From positions 67,935 to 131,934 of the forward strand of contig JAFZNK010000333.1 of assembly GCA_017550965.1 (NCBI GenBank): a stretch of DNA of 64,000 nt. Reading direction: 5' to 3'. The notes below the pieces were generated by a model. It saw nothing but the letters and a program-made list of their open reading frames with translations, ran no database searches and had not been told where the DNA came from. Numbering within the stretch: position 1 is the first letter of the stretch; the number at the start of each line of letters is the position of its first letter. This DNA comes from Thermoguttaceae bacterium. Lineage in GTDB: Bacteria > Planctomycetota > Planctomycetia > Pirellulales > Thermoguttaceae. Made by a program: the position numbers and the translations under genes. Below are positions 1-7,976 of the stretch, piece by piece.

Positions 1-125
1 CATCTGAAAATATTGTCGTTCAACGCAACCATGAATTGCGTGATTAATAGGGCGATAAAGCCCTTTGTCCATAACGGCGGAGTCGTCGTTTCCGTAGCGT
101 TCTTTTGAATAAGGGACGCTTCCAT
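1..125 (-). CDS. LplT-like MFS transporter, N-terminal fragment (cut by window edge)
   Basis: Only the first 41 codons are in the window; the rest lies beyond base 1. The frame is open from an ATG at 125 to the edge. The visible start carries the pattern L-W-T-K-G followed by TQFMVALNDN, which is the first-helix signature of the LplT/Aas branch of the major facilitator superfamily (E. coli LplT has a similar L-W-S-K-G and QF..A..DN). These proteins flip lysophospholipids across the inner membrane or are fused to an acyltransferase that re-acylates them. A GAAGAG ribosome site lies about 8 bases before the ATG. The gene has its own promoter-like sequence at 287-315 and a palindromic site further upstream. 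The exact subfamily (transporter alone or fused to Aas) cannot be told from this fragment. Confidence 0.7.
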   Translation of the reverse strand, partial: MEASLIQKNATETTTPPLWTKGFIALLITQFMVALNDNIFR

Positions 126-286
126 GATAAACTCTTCAACGGTTATGTCGGTCGTGGACGAACGGGATTCCAAGTTACAAAGCGGCGGCTTTTCTCGGAA
201 TATGGTTCGTTGAATACAATAAAAACGGGGAGCGCGTTTAACAACTAAAACAGCTCTCAAACGCGCACTGCCCGAAGACTGAGTCT

Positions 287-315
287 ATATTAACGGTAAT
301 CTGGGAAAAAGACAA
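287..315 (-). promoter_or_regulatory. Candidate sigma-70 promoter of the LplT-like gene
   Basis: On the minus strand TTGTCT (310-315) and TAATAT (287-292) are separated by 17 bases. It lies about 160 bases before the ATG at 125 and just downstream of the 328-364 palindrome. Confidence 0.4.
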
Positions 316-327
316 TATTGATTAGCT

Positions 328-364
328 CTCATTGTGACATTTTTTAAAAAAATGTCACAATGAG
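328..364. promoter_or_regulatory. Perfect 18-bp inverted repeat containing TGACA-N13-TGTCA
   Basis: Two perfectly complementary 18-base arms (328-345 and 347-364) surround a single base. The core TGACA (335-339) and TGTCA (353-357) are exactly 13 bases apart, as at two other lipid loci in this window (41624-41646 and 42366-42388). It lies between rpoN, whose stop is at 433, and the promoter of the LplT-like gene. It could be an operator, or a terminator-like hairpin for rpoN, although no T-run follows directly. The 126-432 stretch holds nothing else that I recognise. Confidence 0.6.
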
Positions 365-432
365 CAAATGAAATAGACTTGTTTTTATAAGAATAATGAT
401 TTTTCTGATTATAACGACTTGGGCAAGATCCG

Positions 433-2259
433 TTACAAATGATTTCTCTGCATTTTTTTTCGAGCGCGGCTGTTGGGGATTTGAAGTCGATCACGGTGTT
501 CTTGAACTGTTTTGCGGCTAACGTCAATTTTATAACGTTCCCTTAAAACAGACGTAATTTGTTCGTCGCTTAACGGCTTGTTTTTATCTTCTTCTCCGAT
601 GATTTCTTGAATAACGTCCGCTACGTTTGCGCTTGTGACTTCTCCCGTTACCGCTTTGGGAAAGAACGTTTTAAACGCTATAAAACCTCTTGGCGTAGCC
701 ATCCATTTGTTGTTGCATGCTCTGGAAATCGTTGATGAATCCAAGCCTAGTTTGTCGGCTATTTGTTGTTGGGTCAGTGGTTTGGGAGTTGAAAACTGGT
801 CAGAAAAAAAAGTCTGTTGAAAATCGACGATCGCTTTAGCCACCCTCAGTATCGTAGAATTTCTATTACGCAACGCGTCAAGAAGAGCTTTAGCCTCTAG
901 TAATTGGCGACGTAAATATTCTTTTGTTTTTTGGTCGACTCTCTTAGAGAAGAGCATTTTTCGATATTCGGGGTTTAGTTCAACGTCTTGTTGGGATTCG
1001 TCCAGACGAGCGGTCCAGCGTCCGGGAAAGGTTTCTTCAACAACCACTTCAGGTTGAATAAAACGGTTTGGCACAATTCGCGGCGCAAACAACTCTTCCG
1101 GCGATGGGAAGAAAGGAAAAGGCTGGGAATATATTTGCGATAAAACGTTTTGGGATATTCCCGTCTTTTCAGACAACGCGCCTATTCTCTTCTTACAAAA
1201 GTCGTCAAAGTAATCGGAAATAATACGTTTCAATTCGTCCGGATAGAGCGCGTCAGGGCGAATTCGTAGTAAAAGACTCTCTCTTAGGTCATGAGCTCCT
1301 ACTCCGGACGGGTCAAGCGATTGCACGATTGCAAGCGCTTTTTCAGCTTTCTTTTTTTCCTCTTCGTTGGGAGTGTGAGGAAAAAGAGAGTTTAAAGGCG
1401 CGTCCGAAATTCTAACGAAATCGAGTTTGTCTAGAATTTTTTTAGCTTTTTCCCGTTCTTCTTTTGTCGTTTTTCTTCCAATGAGCAAGTCGAATTCTTC
1501 TCGTGCTAATCGACGGGAATATTTTGAGACTGATTCGACGTCGAAGTAATCGTCAAGAGCTTTTTTCATCTTGACACGACCGTCGTATGTGGACATGATT
1601 CCAAACATATCGTCAAATTCGTCGATTGTTTGTTCAGATTCTTCATCATAGTCTGGGTAAGCGACGACGTCTGAGGATATTGGAGAAGAGTAAACGTTGT
1701 CTGATCGAAAGTATCCGTGCGCGTCCAATGAGTCAATGATCTTTTTACACAAGTCGCGTATGTCAGAAGGAAGCGAAGAGTATTTACCGTCGAGGTTTAA
1801 CTGGCGAAGCAAGTGGTCATGGAGCGTTTCCTGAACGGATTCTTCAGGATCAAAAGACGGGTCGTCTGAAAAATCGATCGTCTGACGAATAAGTCGACTG
1901 GAAGGGGCGTAAGTGTTTTGGCGAAAAAAGTCAAAACCGTCTCCATCGTCGCCGTTCGTTTCAAAAGAAGCCGCGTCAGGCGACAAAGAGTTCACAGCCT
2001 CCGAATTAGGAGAACTACCGCCTGTTTCTGGCACGCCGTTGTCGGCAGGCTTTGAACGGCCCGTAATGAACACGTTTTCTTGAGATTCGATGTAAGCGTC
2101 GAGATCGTCGTTTGCACGTTCCAGAAGATTGGAAAACTGAATCTTCTTCTGCTGGGCGTAAAGCTCCTGCTTGAGCTTGTTCGCCTGCTTAATCGCGATT
2201 TTCCGTTCCTCGGATAGTCCTAAACCTAATCTTGGCGATTTGAACGAATCTGACGCCAT
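433..2259 (-). CDS. rpoN: RNA polymerase sigma-54 factor RpoN
   Basis: Alternative sigma factor that directs RNA polymerase to -24/-12 promoters and needs an AAA+ activator. The 608 residues are longer than the usual 450-500. The core-binding part is clear (LDPSGVGAHDLRESLLLRI around residue 315-335). It is followed by the C-terminal HTH (LTQQQIADKLGLDSSTISRA and a TPRG motif, about 490-535) and an RpoN box SRKTVQEHRD near residue 581, equivalent to the family's ARRTVAKYRE. The N-terminal activator-response region is unusual: the canonical Gln-rich MTPQLQQ-type segment is not visible. Roughly 100 residues of acidic, Ser-rich sequence separate it from the core-binding domain. An AAGGTG ribosome site precedes the ATG. 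I saw no convincing -24/-12 promoter in the window. Confidence 0.93.
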   Translation of the reverse strand: MASDSFKSPRLGLGLSEERKIAIKQANKLKQELYAQQKKIQFSNLLERANDDLDAYIESQENVFITGRSKPADNGVPETGGSSPNSEAVNSLSPDAASFETNGDDGDGFDFFRQNTYAPSSRLIRQTIDFSDDPSFDPEESVQETLHDHLLRQLNLDGKYSSLPSDIRDLCKKIIDSLDAHGYFRSDNVYSSPISSDVVAYPDYDEESEQTIDEFDDMFGIMSTYDGRVKMKKALDDYFDVESVSKYSRRLAREEFDLLIGRKTTKEEREKAKKILDKLDFVRISDAPLNSLFPHTPNEEEKKKAEKALAIVQSLDPSGVGAHDLRESLLLRIRPDALYPDELKRIISDYFDDFCKKRIGALSEKTGISQNVLSQIYSQPFPFFPSPEELFAPRIVPNRFIQPEVVVEETFPGRWTARLDESQQDVELNPEYRKMLFSKRVDQKTKEYLRRQLLEAKALLDALRNRNSTILRVAKAIVDFQQTFFSDQFSTPKPLTQQQIADKLGLDSSTISRACNNKWMATPRGFIAFKTFFPKAVTGEVTSANVADVIQEIIGEEDKNKPLSDEQITSVLRERYKIDVSRKTVQEHRDRLQIPNSRARKKMQRNHL

Positions 2260-2317
2260 AGGGCTTCACCTTAAAGTATTAAACGTGAACGACGTTATTT
2301 GTGGCAAAAATGTAATC

Positions 2318-3535
2318 CTATTGGCGGTTCTTTAACGATAAACTAGGACGAGACGATCCGAGTTGCGACGAGGAAGACGAAGACTGACTTTCGTCCGTTT
2401 TCACCTCACGTAAACCCGAGACCTGAACGGCGGCGCTATTTCGCGTACGACCTTGAACGGTTGCGTCATGTTGAACGGCAGACGTCCGTTTCGGCAAATC
2501 AGACGGGACTGTACGCAATCGACGCTTGACTGGCGCAAAAAGGTCGTCGATTTTTCGAGTCGCTTCTGAGACCATTGCGGCGATTCTTGCGTTAAGCAAC
2601 GAGTGAGCTACTAATATCGGGATTGCGACGAGTAGACCGTCAACCGTCGTAACGAGCGCGAAATAGATTCCATTAGCGAGATTTCGTCCCCCGGCGTCCG
2701 CAACGGCAAGTTCTCCAAATGTTGTAACCATACCTAAAACGGTGCCTAATAGTCCTAACATGGGCGCGACGTTGCCGATTAAAGAAAGAGGTTCGGTTTT
2801 GCGATACAAAACCGCTGTCTCTCGCGCTATTGCGTCCTCGACAGCTTTTTCAACGGCATTCCATTCTTGATCGGTCTCTCTCAATCCGGCGCCGACGATT
2901 CTCGCCATAAAGGAATCGTCGCTTTCCGTCAATTTCAAAGCTTTTTCGTATGTTCCGTTTGTTATCGCTGTCGAGAGCGCTTGTTCTAATTGGATTGGCG
3001 TAAACGACGATCGACGAAGCGTCAAACAAATCTTGATAATTAAGGAAACTGCCACGATCGAGCCCAAAAGCAGGATAACGCCAATCCAACCGCTTGCCAG
3101 AATTAAATCAACTAGCTTCGTTTTTTCGCGAGAAGTAACAGAAGACGATTGGTCAGAGGGTTCCTGCGTTGTAACAGGAGGGTAATCGGATTCCGAAGAA
3201 CTCGGGAAGGACTCGTTGTTTTCTCCTAGTTCTGATAGGTCGAGAGTTTCGTCTTGAGCATAAACGTTTTGGGTAAAATGAAACTCTGACCTGGCGATTT
3301 CGCCGACGGCGAAGTCGCTCCAAAACGTCCAAATAGTGAAGAGTAAGGCTACGCTGAGACCAAGCGTCAACGTTACTCTGTTGCAGGGAACAATTCTCTT
3401 CAAGTTCAAGGTTGACTCCGATTGGCGCAGACTGACAAACGTCGAAACGCCTCTAATAATTGCAAAAGGTAAATCAGTTAGTACGCGGGACCACGCGACG
3501 TTGAAGCGTCGCGCCCCCTTCACAGAAGACTCCAT
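2318..3535 (-). CDS. ExbB/TolQ/MotA-family proton channel protein
   Basis: Inner-membrane protein of 405 residues. There is a first hydrophobic segment near residues 55-75, then an acidic Ser-rich extracytoplasmic stretch (about 85-140). A transmembrane helix follows at about 143-170, then the signature MotA/TolQ/ExbB domain, including NVAPMLGLLGTVLGMVTTF (about 257-277) and a last helix near 290-312. The Ser-rich tail (SQSSSSSSQLGSSRPS) is probably disordered. Family members pair with ExbD/TolR to use the proton gradient for outer-membrane work. No ExbD/TolR gene is adjacent here, so the partner must lie elsewhere. The large extra N-terminal segment is typical of planctomycete ExbB-like proteins. 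A MotA role is less likely because no MotB lies nearby. It is divergent from pgk, with 171 bases between the starts. Confidence 0.8.
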   Translation of the reverse strand: MESSVKGARRFNVAWSRVLTDLPFAIIRGVSTFVSLRQSESTLNLKRIVPCNRVTLTLGLSVALLFTIWTFWSDFAVGEIARSEFHFTQNVYAQDETLDLSELGENNESFPSSSESDYPPVTTQEPSDQSSSVTSREKTKLVDLILASGWIGVILLLGSIVAVSLIIKICLTLRRSSFTPIQLEQALSTAITNGTYEKALKLTESDDSFMARIVGAGLRETDQEWNAVEKAVEDAIARETAVLYRKTEPLSLIGNVAPMLGLLGTVLGMVTTFGELAVADAGGRNLANGIYFALVTTVDGLLVAIPILVAHSLLNARIAAMVSEATRKIDDLFAPVKRRLRTVPSDLPKRTSAVQHDATVQGRTRNSAAVQVSGLREVKTDESQSSSSSSQLGSSRPSLSLKNRQ

Positions 3536-3706
3536 GCGCTTTATAATTATTATATTGCCTTGGCGTTTGTTTTAACAGCCGTTTTTTCGGAAAAACGCGA
3601 AGAAATGAAGATTTTTGAGAATTGTCCCCCGATCCCGTTCCGTCGGAATTCGACAGAACAAATCGGGATATTTTTAGAGGCACAGAACAGTTAGGAAGGT
3701 TTTGCA

Positions 3707-4894
3707 ATGGCGAAGAAAACGATCGCTGCCGTTGACGTTGCTGGGAAAAAGGTATTGATTCGCGTCGATTTTAACGTTCCTCTTGATGAAAATGGGAACA
3801 TCACTGACGACCGTCGTATCCGAATGGCTTTGCCGACAATTAAGAGCGTTCTTGAACGCGGCGGGAAAGTTATTTTGATGAGTCACCTTGGACGCCCGAA
3901 AGACGCTCCCGACGCTAAGTTTACGCTTCGTCCCGCGGCTGTTCGACTTGGCGAGTTGCTTCCGGGTACGAAAGTTGAGTTTGCGACGGACACTGTTGGC
4001 GAAGACGCGCAAGCGAAAGTCGCGGCTCTGGCTGATAATTCCGTCGTCGTGCTTGAAAACCTTCGTTTCCAGCCGGGCGAGAAGAAAGGTCTTCCTGAAT
4101 TTGCCGAGAAACTTGCCGCTTTTGCTGACGTTTACGTTAATGACGCTTTTGGAACGTGCCACCGAACTGACGCTTCCATGGTCGCCGTTCCTAACGCGAT
4201 GGTTGGAAAGCCTCGCGTGTGCGGTTTCCTTGTCGAAAAAGAGATTAAATATTTGACCGACGCTATTAGCGCTCCTCAGCGACCGTTTGTCGCGATTCTT
4301 GGCGGCGCGAAAGTGTCTGATAAAATAATGGTTATCAAGAATTTGCTAGGCGTTTGCGACAAAGTCTTGATCGGCGGCGCGATGGCTTACACGTTCTCGC
4401 TTGCTCAGGGCGGCAAAGTAGGCGGAAGCTTGGTCGAACCGGACAAGGTTGATCTTGCGAAGGAATTATTAGCTGCTGGCGGCGACAAACTTGTTCTTCC
4501 CGAAGACGTTCATTGCGGCGACGCTTTTAGCTCTGATTGTAACAAAGTGGTTGTGGCTGCCGGCGAGATTCCCGACGGTTACGAAGGGCTGGATATTGGT
4601 CCGAAAACCGCTGAAAAGTACGCCGACATTATCGCCGGCGCCAAGACTGTCGTCTGGAACGGTCCTATGGGCGTTTCTGAAATGCCTCCGTTTGATTTCG
4701 GCACAAAAACGGTCGCGCAGGCGGTTGCCGACAGCGGCGCGATCTCCATTATTGGAGGAGGCGACAGCGCGGCGGCAATACAAAAGCTTGGTTTTGCGGA
4801 TAAAGTGTCTCACGTTAGCACCGGCGGCGGCGCAAGCCTCGAGATGCTTGAAGGTAAGAAATTTGCCGCAGTTGAGTTGCTTGACGAAGTTTGA
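3707..4894 (+). CDS. pgk: Phosphoglycerate kinase
   Basis: Cytosolic glycolytic enzyme that converts 1,3-bisphosphoglycerate and ADP to 3-phosphoglycerate and ATP. The 395-residue length is standard. Diagnostic motifs are all present: [15 protein letters not shown] near residue 15, MSHLGRPK for substrate binding, [11 protein letters not shown] (about 200), WNGPMGVSE and the C-terminal nucleotide-binding [11 protein letters not shown]. An AGGAAGG-type ribosome site lies just before the ATG. It stands alone, followed by a 10-bp stem-loop overlapping the stop codon. Codon use is even and the gene appears highly expressed. Confidence 0.97.
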   Translation: MAKKTIAAVDVAGKKVLIRVDFNVPLDENGNITDDRRIRMALPTIKSVLERGGKVILMSHLGRPKDAPDAKFTLRPAAVRLGELLPGTKVEFATDTVGEDAQAKVAALADNSVVVLENLRFQPGEKKGLPEFAEKLAAFADVYVNDAFGTCHRTDASMVAVPNAMVGKPRVCGFLVEKEIKYLTDAISAPQRPFVAILGGAKVSDKIMVIKNLLGVCDKVLIGGAMAYTFSLAQGGKVGGSLVEPDKVDLAKELLAAGGDKLVLPEDVHCGDAFSSDCNKVVVAAGEIPDGYEGLDIGPKTAEKYADIIAGAKTVVWNGPMGVSEMPPFDFGTKTVAQAVADSGAISIIGGGDSAAAIQKLGFADKVSHVSTGGGASLEMLEGKKFAAVELLDEV

Positions 4895-4919
4895 AACTAA
4901 ATCGGCAGGATTTAGTTTC
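4893..4919 (+). terminator. Stem-loop at the 3' end of pgk
   Basis: Ten-base arms (4893-4902 and 4910-4919) around a 7-base loop start inside the stop codon. No T-run follows, so it may stabilise the mRNA rather than terminate it. Confidence 0.35.
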
Positions 4920-5165
4920 TAAAATCGATAGGCCTTTGTTGTTCCGACGCGTCTTGTTTTTCTTTCAGCGCTTCTTTTGCGCGATTGACTTGACGCGTCG
5001 GAAGAATGACGACGGCAGGTGATCGTGTTTGCCGTCATGACGTTGAGTTCGTAGAAATGCGAACTTTTTTCGTTTTTATGTCGTCGGCGGTCGGCGTTGT
5101 TTCTTGACTTCTCGCAAGGCCTTTGAAGGGTTGAGCATTGTTTTTGAGGGTAGAGGGATACTATC

Positions 5166-6083
5166 ATGCGTTTTACCGGGATCGCGTTTGACGGCCGTTC
5201 TTCCTTAGCTGTTTGGAATGAACGTCGACAAGGTTGGACTCTAATTTCGGAGCTCTTAAAAGGTTGCGGCGATGGCTATGACAATATCTCTATTACGCAG
5301 CTTTTGTCTGATGAGTCGAGCGGTGAGCTTGGAAAAATCAGTTTCGCTGATATAAGCGCCGCTCTGGAAGACGTTGGAAACTGTCAAAGAAACGACGTTG
5401 GCGTTTATTGTCCTGGCGTAAATTGCGAATATGGGAGATTGTTTTCTTCTCCGCAAAAGCTCTTATGCGTGGGATTGAATTACGCCGATCATGCGAAAGA
5501 ATTTGGCGATCCTCTTCCGGACGAGCCCGTTATTTTTAATAAAGCTCCCAGCGCTCTTAGTTACTCGGGAGCTCCAATTATCCTTCCGAACCAATCGAAT
5601 CGCGTGGATTATGAAGGCGAATTGGTTGTCGTCGTAGGAAAAGAAGGACGTGACATACCCGAAGAGTTCGCCATGAATTATGTGGCCGGATACTGTTGTG
5701 GCAACGACGTTTCGGCAAGAGATTGGCAAAAAGACAAACCTGCGGGACAATGGTTTTTGGGCAAGTCGTTTGACACGTTTGCTCCCGTGGGACCTTGTTT
5801 TGTTACTGCGGACGAAGTTGTCGATCCCAACAATCTGAAAATTGAGACTCGACTCAACGGACAGGTTATGCAGTCGTCGAATACAAGTTGTTTTATTTTT
5901 AAGATAGACAGCTTAATTTCTTACTTGTCTCAAGTGATGACTTTGCATGTTGGCGACCTTATCTTTACCGGCACGCCAAACGGCGTTGGCGACGCGCGTA
6001 AACCGCCGGTTTACTTGAAGCGCGGCGACAGGGTTGAAATTAGCGTTGACAAAGTTGGAACATTGTCGAACGTCGTTTATTGA
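5166..6083 (+). CDS. Fumarylacetoacetate hydrolase family protein
   Basis: A 305-residue FAH-fold protein. The N-terminal third is poorly conserved. From about residue 100 the catalytic domain is clear: CVGLNYADHAKE, then the metal ligands in VDYEGELVVVVG, the NDVSARDWQ segment, the KSFDTFAPVGP loop and the FTGTPNGVGDARKPP segment near the end. Such enzymes bind Mg or Mn and cleave or decarboxylate beta-keto or enol acids, for example in aromatic-acid, pyruvate-type or sugar-acid catabolism. The real substrate cannot be read from the sequence. A GAGGGAT-type ribosome site precedes the ATG. The DtxR-type regulator begins 73 bases downstream and could be co-transcribed, but no functional link is obvious. 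Confidence 0.88.
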   Translation: MRFTGIAFDGRSSLAVWNERRQGWTLISELLKGCGDGYDNISITQLLSDESSGELGKISFADISAALEDVGNCQRNDVGVYCPGVNCEYGRLFSSPQKLLCVGLNYADHAKEFGDPLPDEPVIFNKAPSALSYSGAPIILPNQSNRVDYEGELVVVVGKEGRDIPEEFAMNYVAGYCCGNDVSARDWQKDKPAGQWFLGKSFDTFAPVGPCFVTADEVVDPNNLKIETRLNGQVMQSSNTSCFIFKIDSLISYLSQVMTLHVGDLIFTGTPNGVGDARKPPVYLKRGDRVEISVDKVGTLSNVVY

Positions 6084-6156
6084 TTAATCATTTTGAATTG
6101 GCGATCGGCGAGCTTTATTTGTTGTTTTCGCCTCAGGCAAGAGGAAAATACTTACC

Positions 6157-6930
6157 ATGGACGAATCACGCGAATTGACGCAAAGTCTTGAAGATTACCT
6201 GGAAGCGATATACAAACTCAATGAAACTGGAAAGCCGGTTCGCGGTAGTTATATTGCCAATTTACTTCAGGTAAAGCGTCCTTCAGTAACGAGCGCGTTA
6301 CGATCGTTGGAAGAAAAGGGGTATGTCGTCTATCAACGCTATGTGCCTATCACTCTTACGGAATTGGGCGAGAAAGAGGCGAAACGCGTCATTCGTCGGC
6401 ATAAGGCGATGGAGATTTTTTTGGAACGTATTTTGGGAGTCGACGTTCAAAGTTCAAAAGAATCCGCCTGTCGGCTTGAACATGCGATGAGCGACGAGGT
6501 TACAACGCGGCTTGTCGAATTTGTGGAATTTATCGACAGTTGTCCCCGCGTTGGGGCCTCTCTTTTTAGGCGGTCCGATTATCACTGTCGAGACAAGAAC
6601 AACGATCAGTACTGCGCAATGTGTATTCACGGGTGTCTCGACGAAATTGTTCACTCGGGACGCACCGTCGACTTATCGAGCGTGCATCGCGAATCAAAAT
6701 CGCTTCTTGACCTTTACCGCGATCATGAAACGATGATTTTAGTGCAAGTAGCCGATGAATTACGCGATTCTCCCGATTTTTCGCCAACTCATTGGCGTAC
6801 GAACAAAACAGTTCATATTCTCCCTAACGAGCCCTCGAACGATTCTGGCATTTTAGTCCAAATTGACGACCAGAAACGTCTTGTTTCCTTTGAAGACGCC
6901 GCAAAAATTGAGGTCATTCCTTGCGAATGA
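6157..6930 (+). CDS. DtxR/MntR-family metal-dependent transcriptional regulator
   Basis: A 257-residue regulator. The N-terminal winged helix (residues 5-65: LEDYLEAIYKL, VKRPSVTSALRSLEEKGYV) and the following dimerisation and metal-binding helices (RHKAMEIFLERILGVD, ACRLEHAMSDEV) are typical of DtxR/MntR, which repress metal uptake genes when bound to Fe or Mn. It has a Cys cluster around residues 128-166 (a Cys-Pro, then CRDKNNDQYCAMCIHGC), seen in a subset of the family and possibly a metal or Fe-S site. The last 60 residues resemble the SH3-like FeoA-type domain. No metal transporter is adjacent. An AAGAGGAAAA ribosome site lies before the ATG. Confidence 0.88.
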   Translation: MDESRELTQSLEDYLEAIYKLNETGKPVRGSYIANLLQVKRPSVTSALRSLEEKGYVVYQRYVPITLTELGEKEAKRVIRRHKAMEIFLERILGVDVQSSKESACRLEHAMSDEVTTRLVEFVEFIDSCPRVGASLFRRSDYHCRDKNNDQYCAMCIHGCLDEIVHSGRTVDLSSVHRESKSLLDLYRDHETMILVQVADELRDSPDFSPTHWRTNKTVHILPNEPSNDSGILVQIDDQKRLVSFEDAAKIEVIPCE

Positions 6931-6950
6931 GTCTGGCTTCTAAAGAACGA

Positions 6951-6984
6951 CGCCATACAGAGACGTTTCTCCTGTATGGCGTTT
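6951..6984. terminator. Stem-loop between convergent genes
   Basis: Ten-base perfect arms (6951-6960, 6972-6981) with an 11-base loop, followed by TTT. It lies between the convergent DtxR-type gene and the EIIA-type gene and probably serves the former. Confidence 0.55.
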
Positions 6985-7068
6985 GGGGAAGAAAGAGTTA
7001 ACGTCCTTTTTCTAACTTGACGACGGCGACTTATTCTTTGGACACGTCCGCCAATATTGGACGCACTT

Positions 7069-7773
7069 TCAAGACAACTCTTGTTCTGTTTTTCTGAAAA
7101 GATCAACAACCGCTTCGGCGTCAGGGCATTGGCGTAACTCGTCAAGGAATCCGGGCGTTTTAAGTGTTCGCGCTAACTTGCCAAGCGTTCTTAAATAGCT
7201 AACGTCTGTTTGACAACAGAGTAAGAAGAAGACGTCTGTTTCGTTCGCAAAACCGCCGCCAAAGGGGACGGGTTTTCTGGCGATTGCGAGCGTAAGAAAA
7301 TCGTCCGAGATAATGTCGGCTTGCGGACGGCGCGGATGCATGATAGCCACGCCATGATCAAGCGCAGTAGAGGCCATCTCTTCGCGTTCGAGCAGAGCTT
7401 TTGCCATCGCACCCGCGTCCCAAAGTTTTCCGACTTGTTCTGGGAGTTTTACTATTTCGTTAATAATCGAAGATTTCGTCTTGGCTGAGAATGAGAGATC
7501 AATCGTTTGGACGTCGAGAAGAGAAGCCAGCGAGACCTCTTCTTCCGATTCGCCAGAGGCGCGAGAAACGGCGTTTTCCAAATCGACGGTTTTGTCGATT
7601 TCGACTTGCGTCATTTCTTTTTCCATCCAGAGAACGACGTCGGCCAGGGCGAATACCCACTTGCCCTGAAATTTTCGACCCTTTAGGACGTCTTTTTCCG
7701 CTAACTTTTGAATCTCTTTTGCCGGACGATTAAGGAATTTTGCCAGTTCTTCAAGGGTGTAAACAGGTTGCAT
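7069..7773 (-). CDS. HTH-PTS EIIA (fructose/nitrogen type) fusion protein
   Basis: A 234-residue fusion of two domains. Residues 1-55 form an excisionase/MerR-like helix-turn-helix (YTLEELAKFLNRPAKEIQKL, then a GKWVF wing). Residues 85-230 form a PTS EIIA type-2 domain, recognisable from LDHGVAIMHPRRP, with H146 in the place of the phosphorylated His, and VPFGGGFANETDVFFLLC. EIIA-Ntr domains relay phosphate from EI/NPr in regulatory PTS systems. Joining one directly to a DNA-binding domain suggests phosphorylation-controlled DNA binding, but its targets are unknown. A GGAG ribosome site precedes the ATG. No PTS permease is nearby. Confidence 0.85.
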   Translation of the reverse strand: MQPVYTLEELAKFLNRPAKEIQKLAEKDVLKGRKFQGKWVFALADVVLWMEKEMTQVEIDKTVDLENAVSRASGESEEEVSLASLLDVQTIDLSFSAKTKSSIINEIVKLPEQVGKLWDAGAMAKALLEREEMASTALDHGVAIMHPRRPQADIISDDFLTLAIARKPVPFGGGFANETDVFFLLCCQTDVSYLRTLGKLARTLKTPGFLDELRQCPDAEAVVDLFRKTEQELS

Positions 7774-7912
7774 CTTAGGCTCCGTAAACGTCTTATTTTC
7801 ACTATCGCATTATGACTAGGCAGATTCTAACTATTTCATATAGTTTGACAAGAGCCTTTTTTTCTCTCGATCTTTTTGTTTCTAACTTCCGAATGAGTCG
7901 TTTCGAACAGGG

Positions 7913-7947
7913 CGTAAAAAAAGGAGGCCTTTCGACCTCCCCTTTGG
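7913..7947 (-). terminator. Intrinsic terminator of the TolC-type gene
   Basis: On the minus strand a GGAGG/CCTCC stem (7923-7927, 7936-7940), extendable with flanking pairs, is followed by seven T. Confidence 0.75.
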
Positions 7948-7976
7948 GACAATTTCATGTAAAGTCAGTCGTCTCG

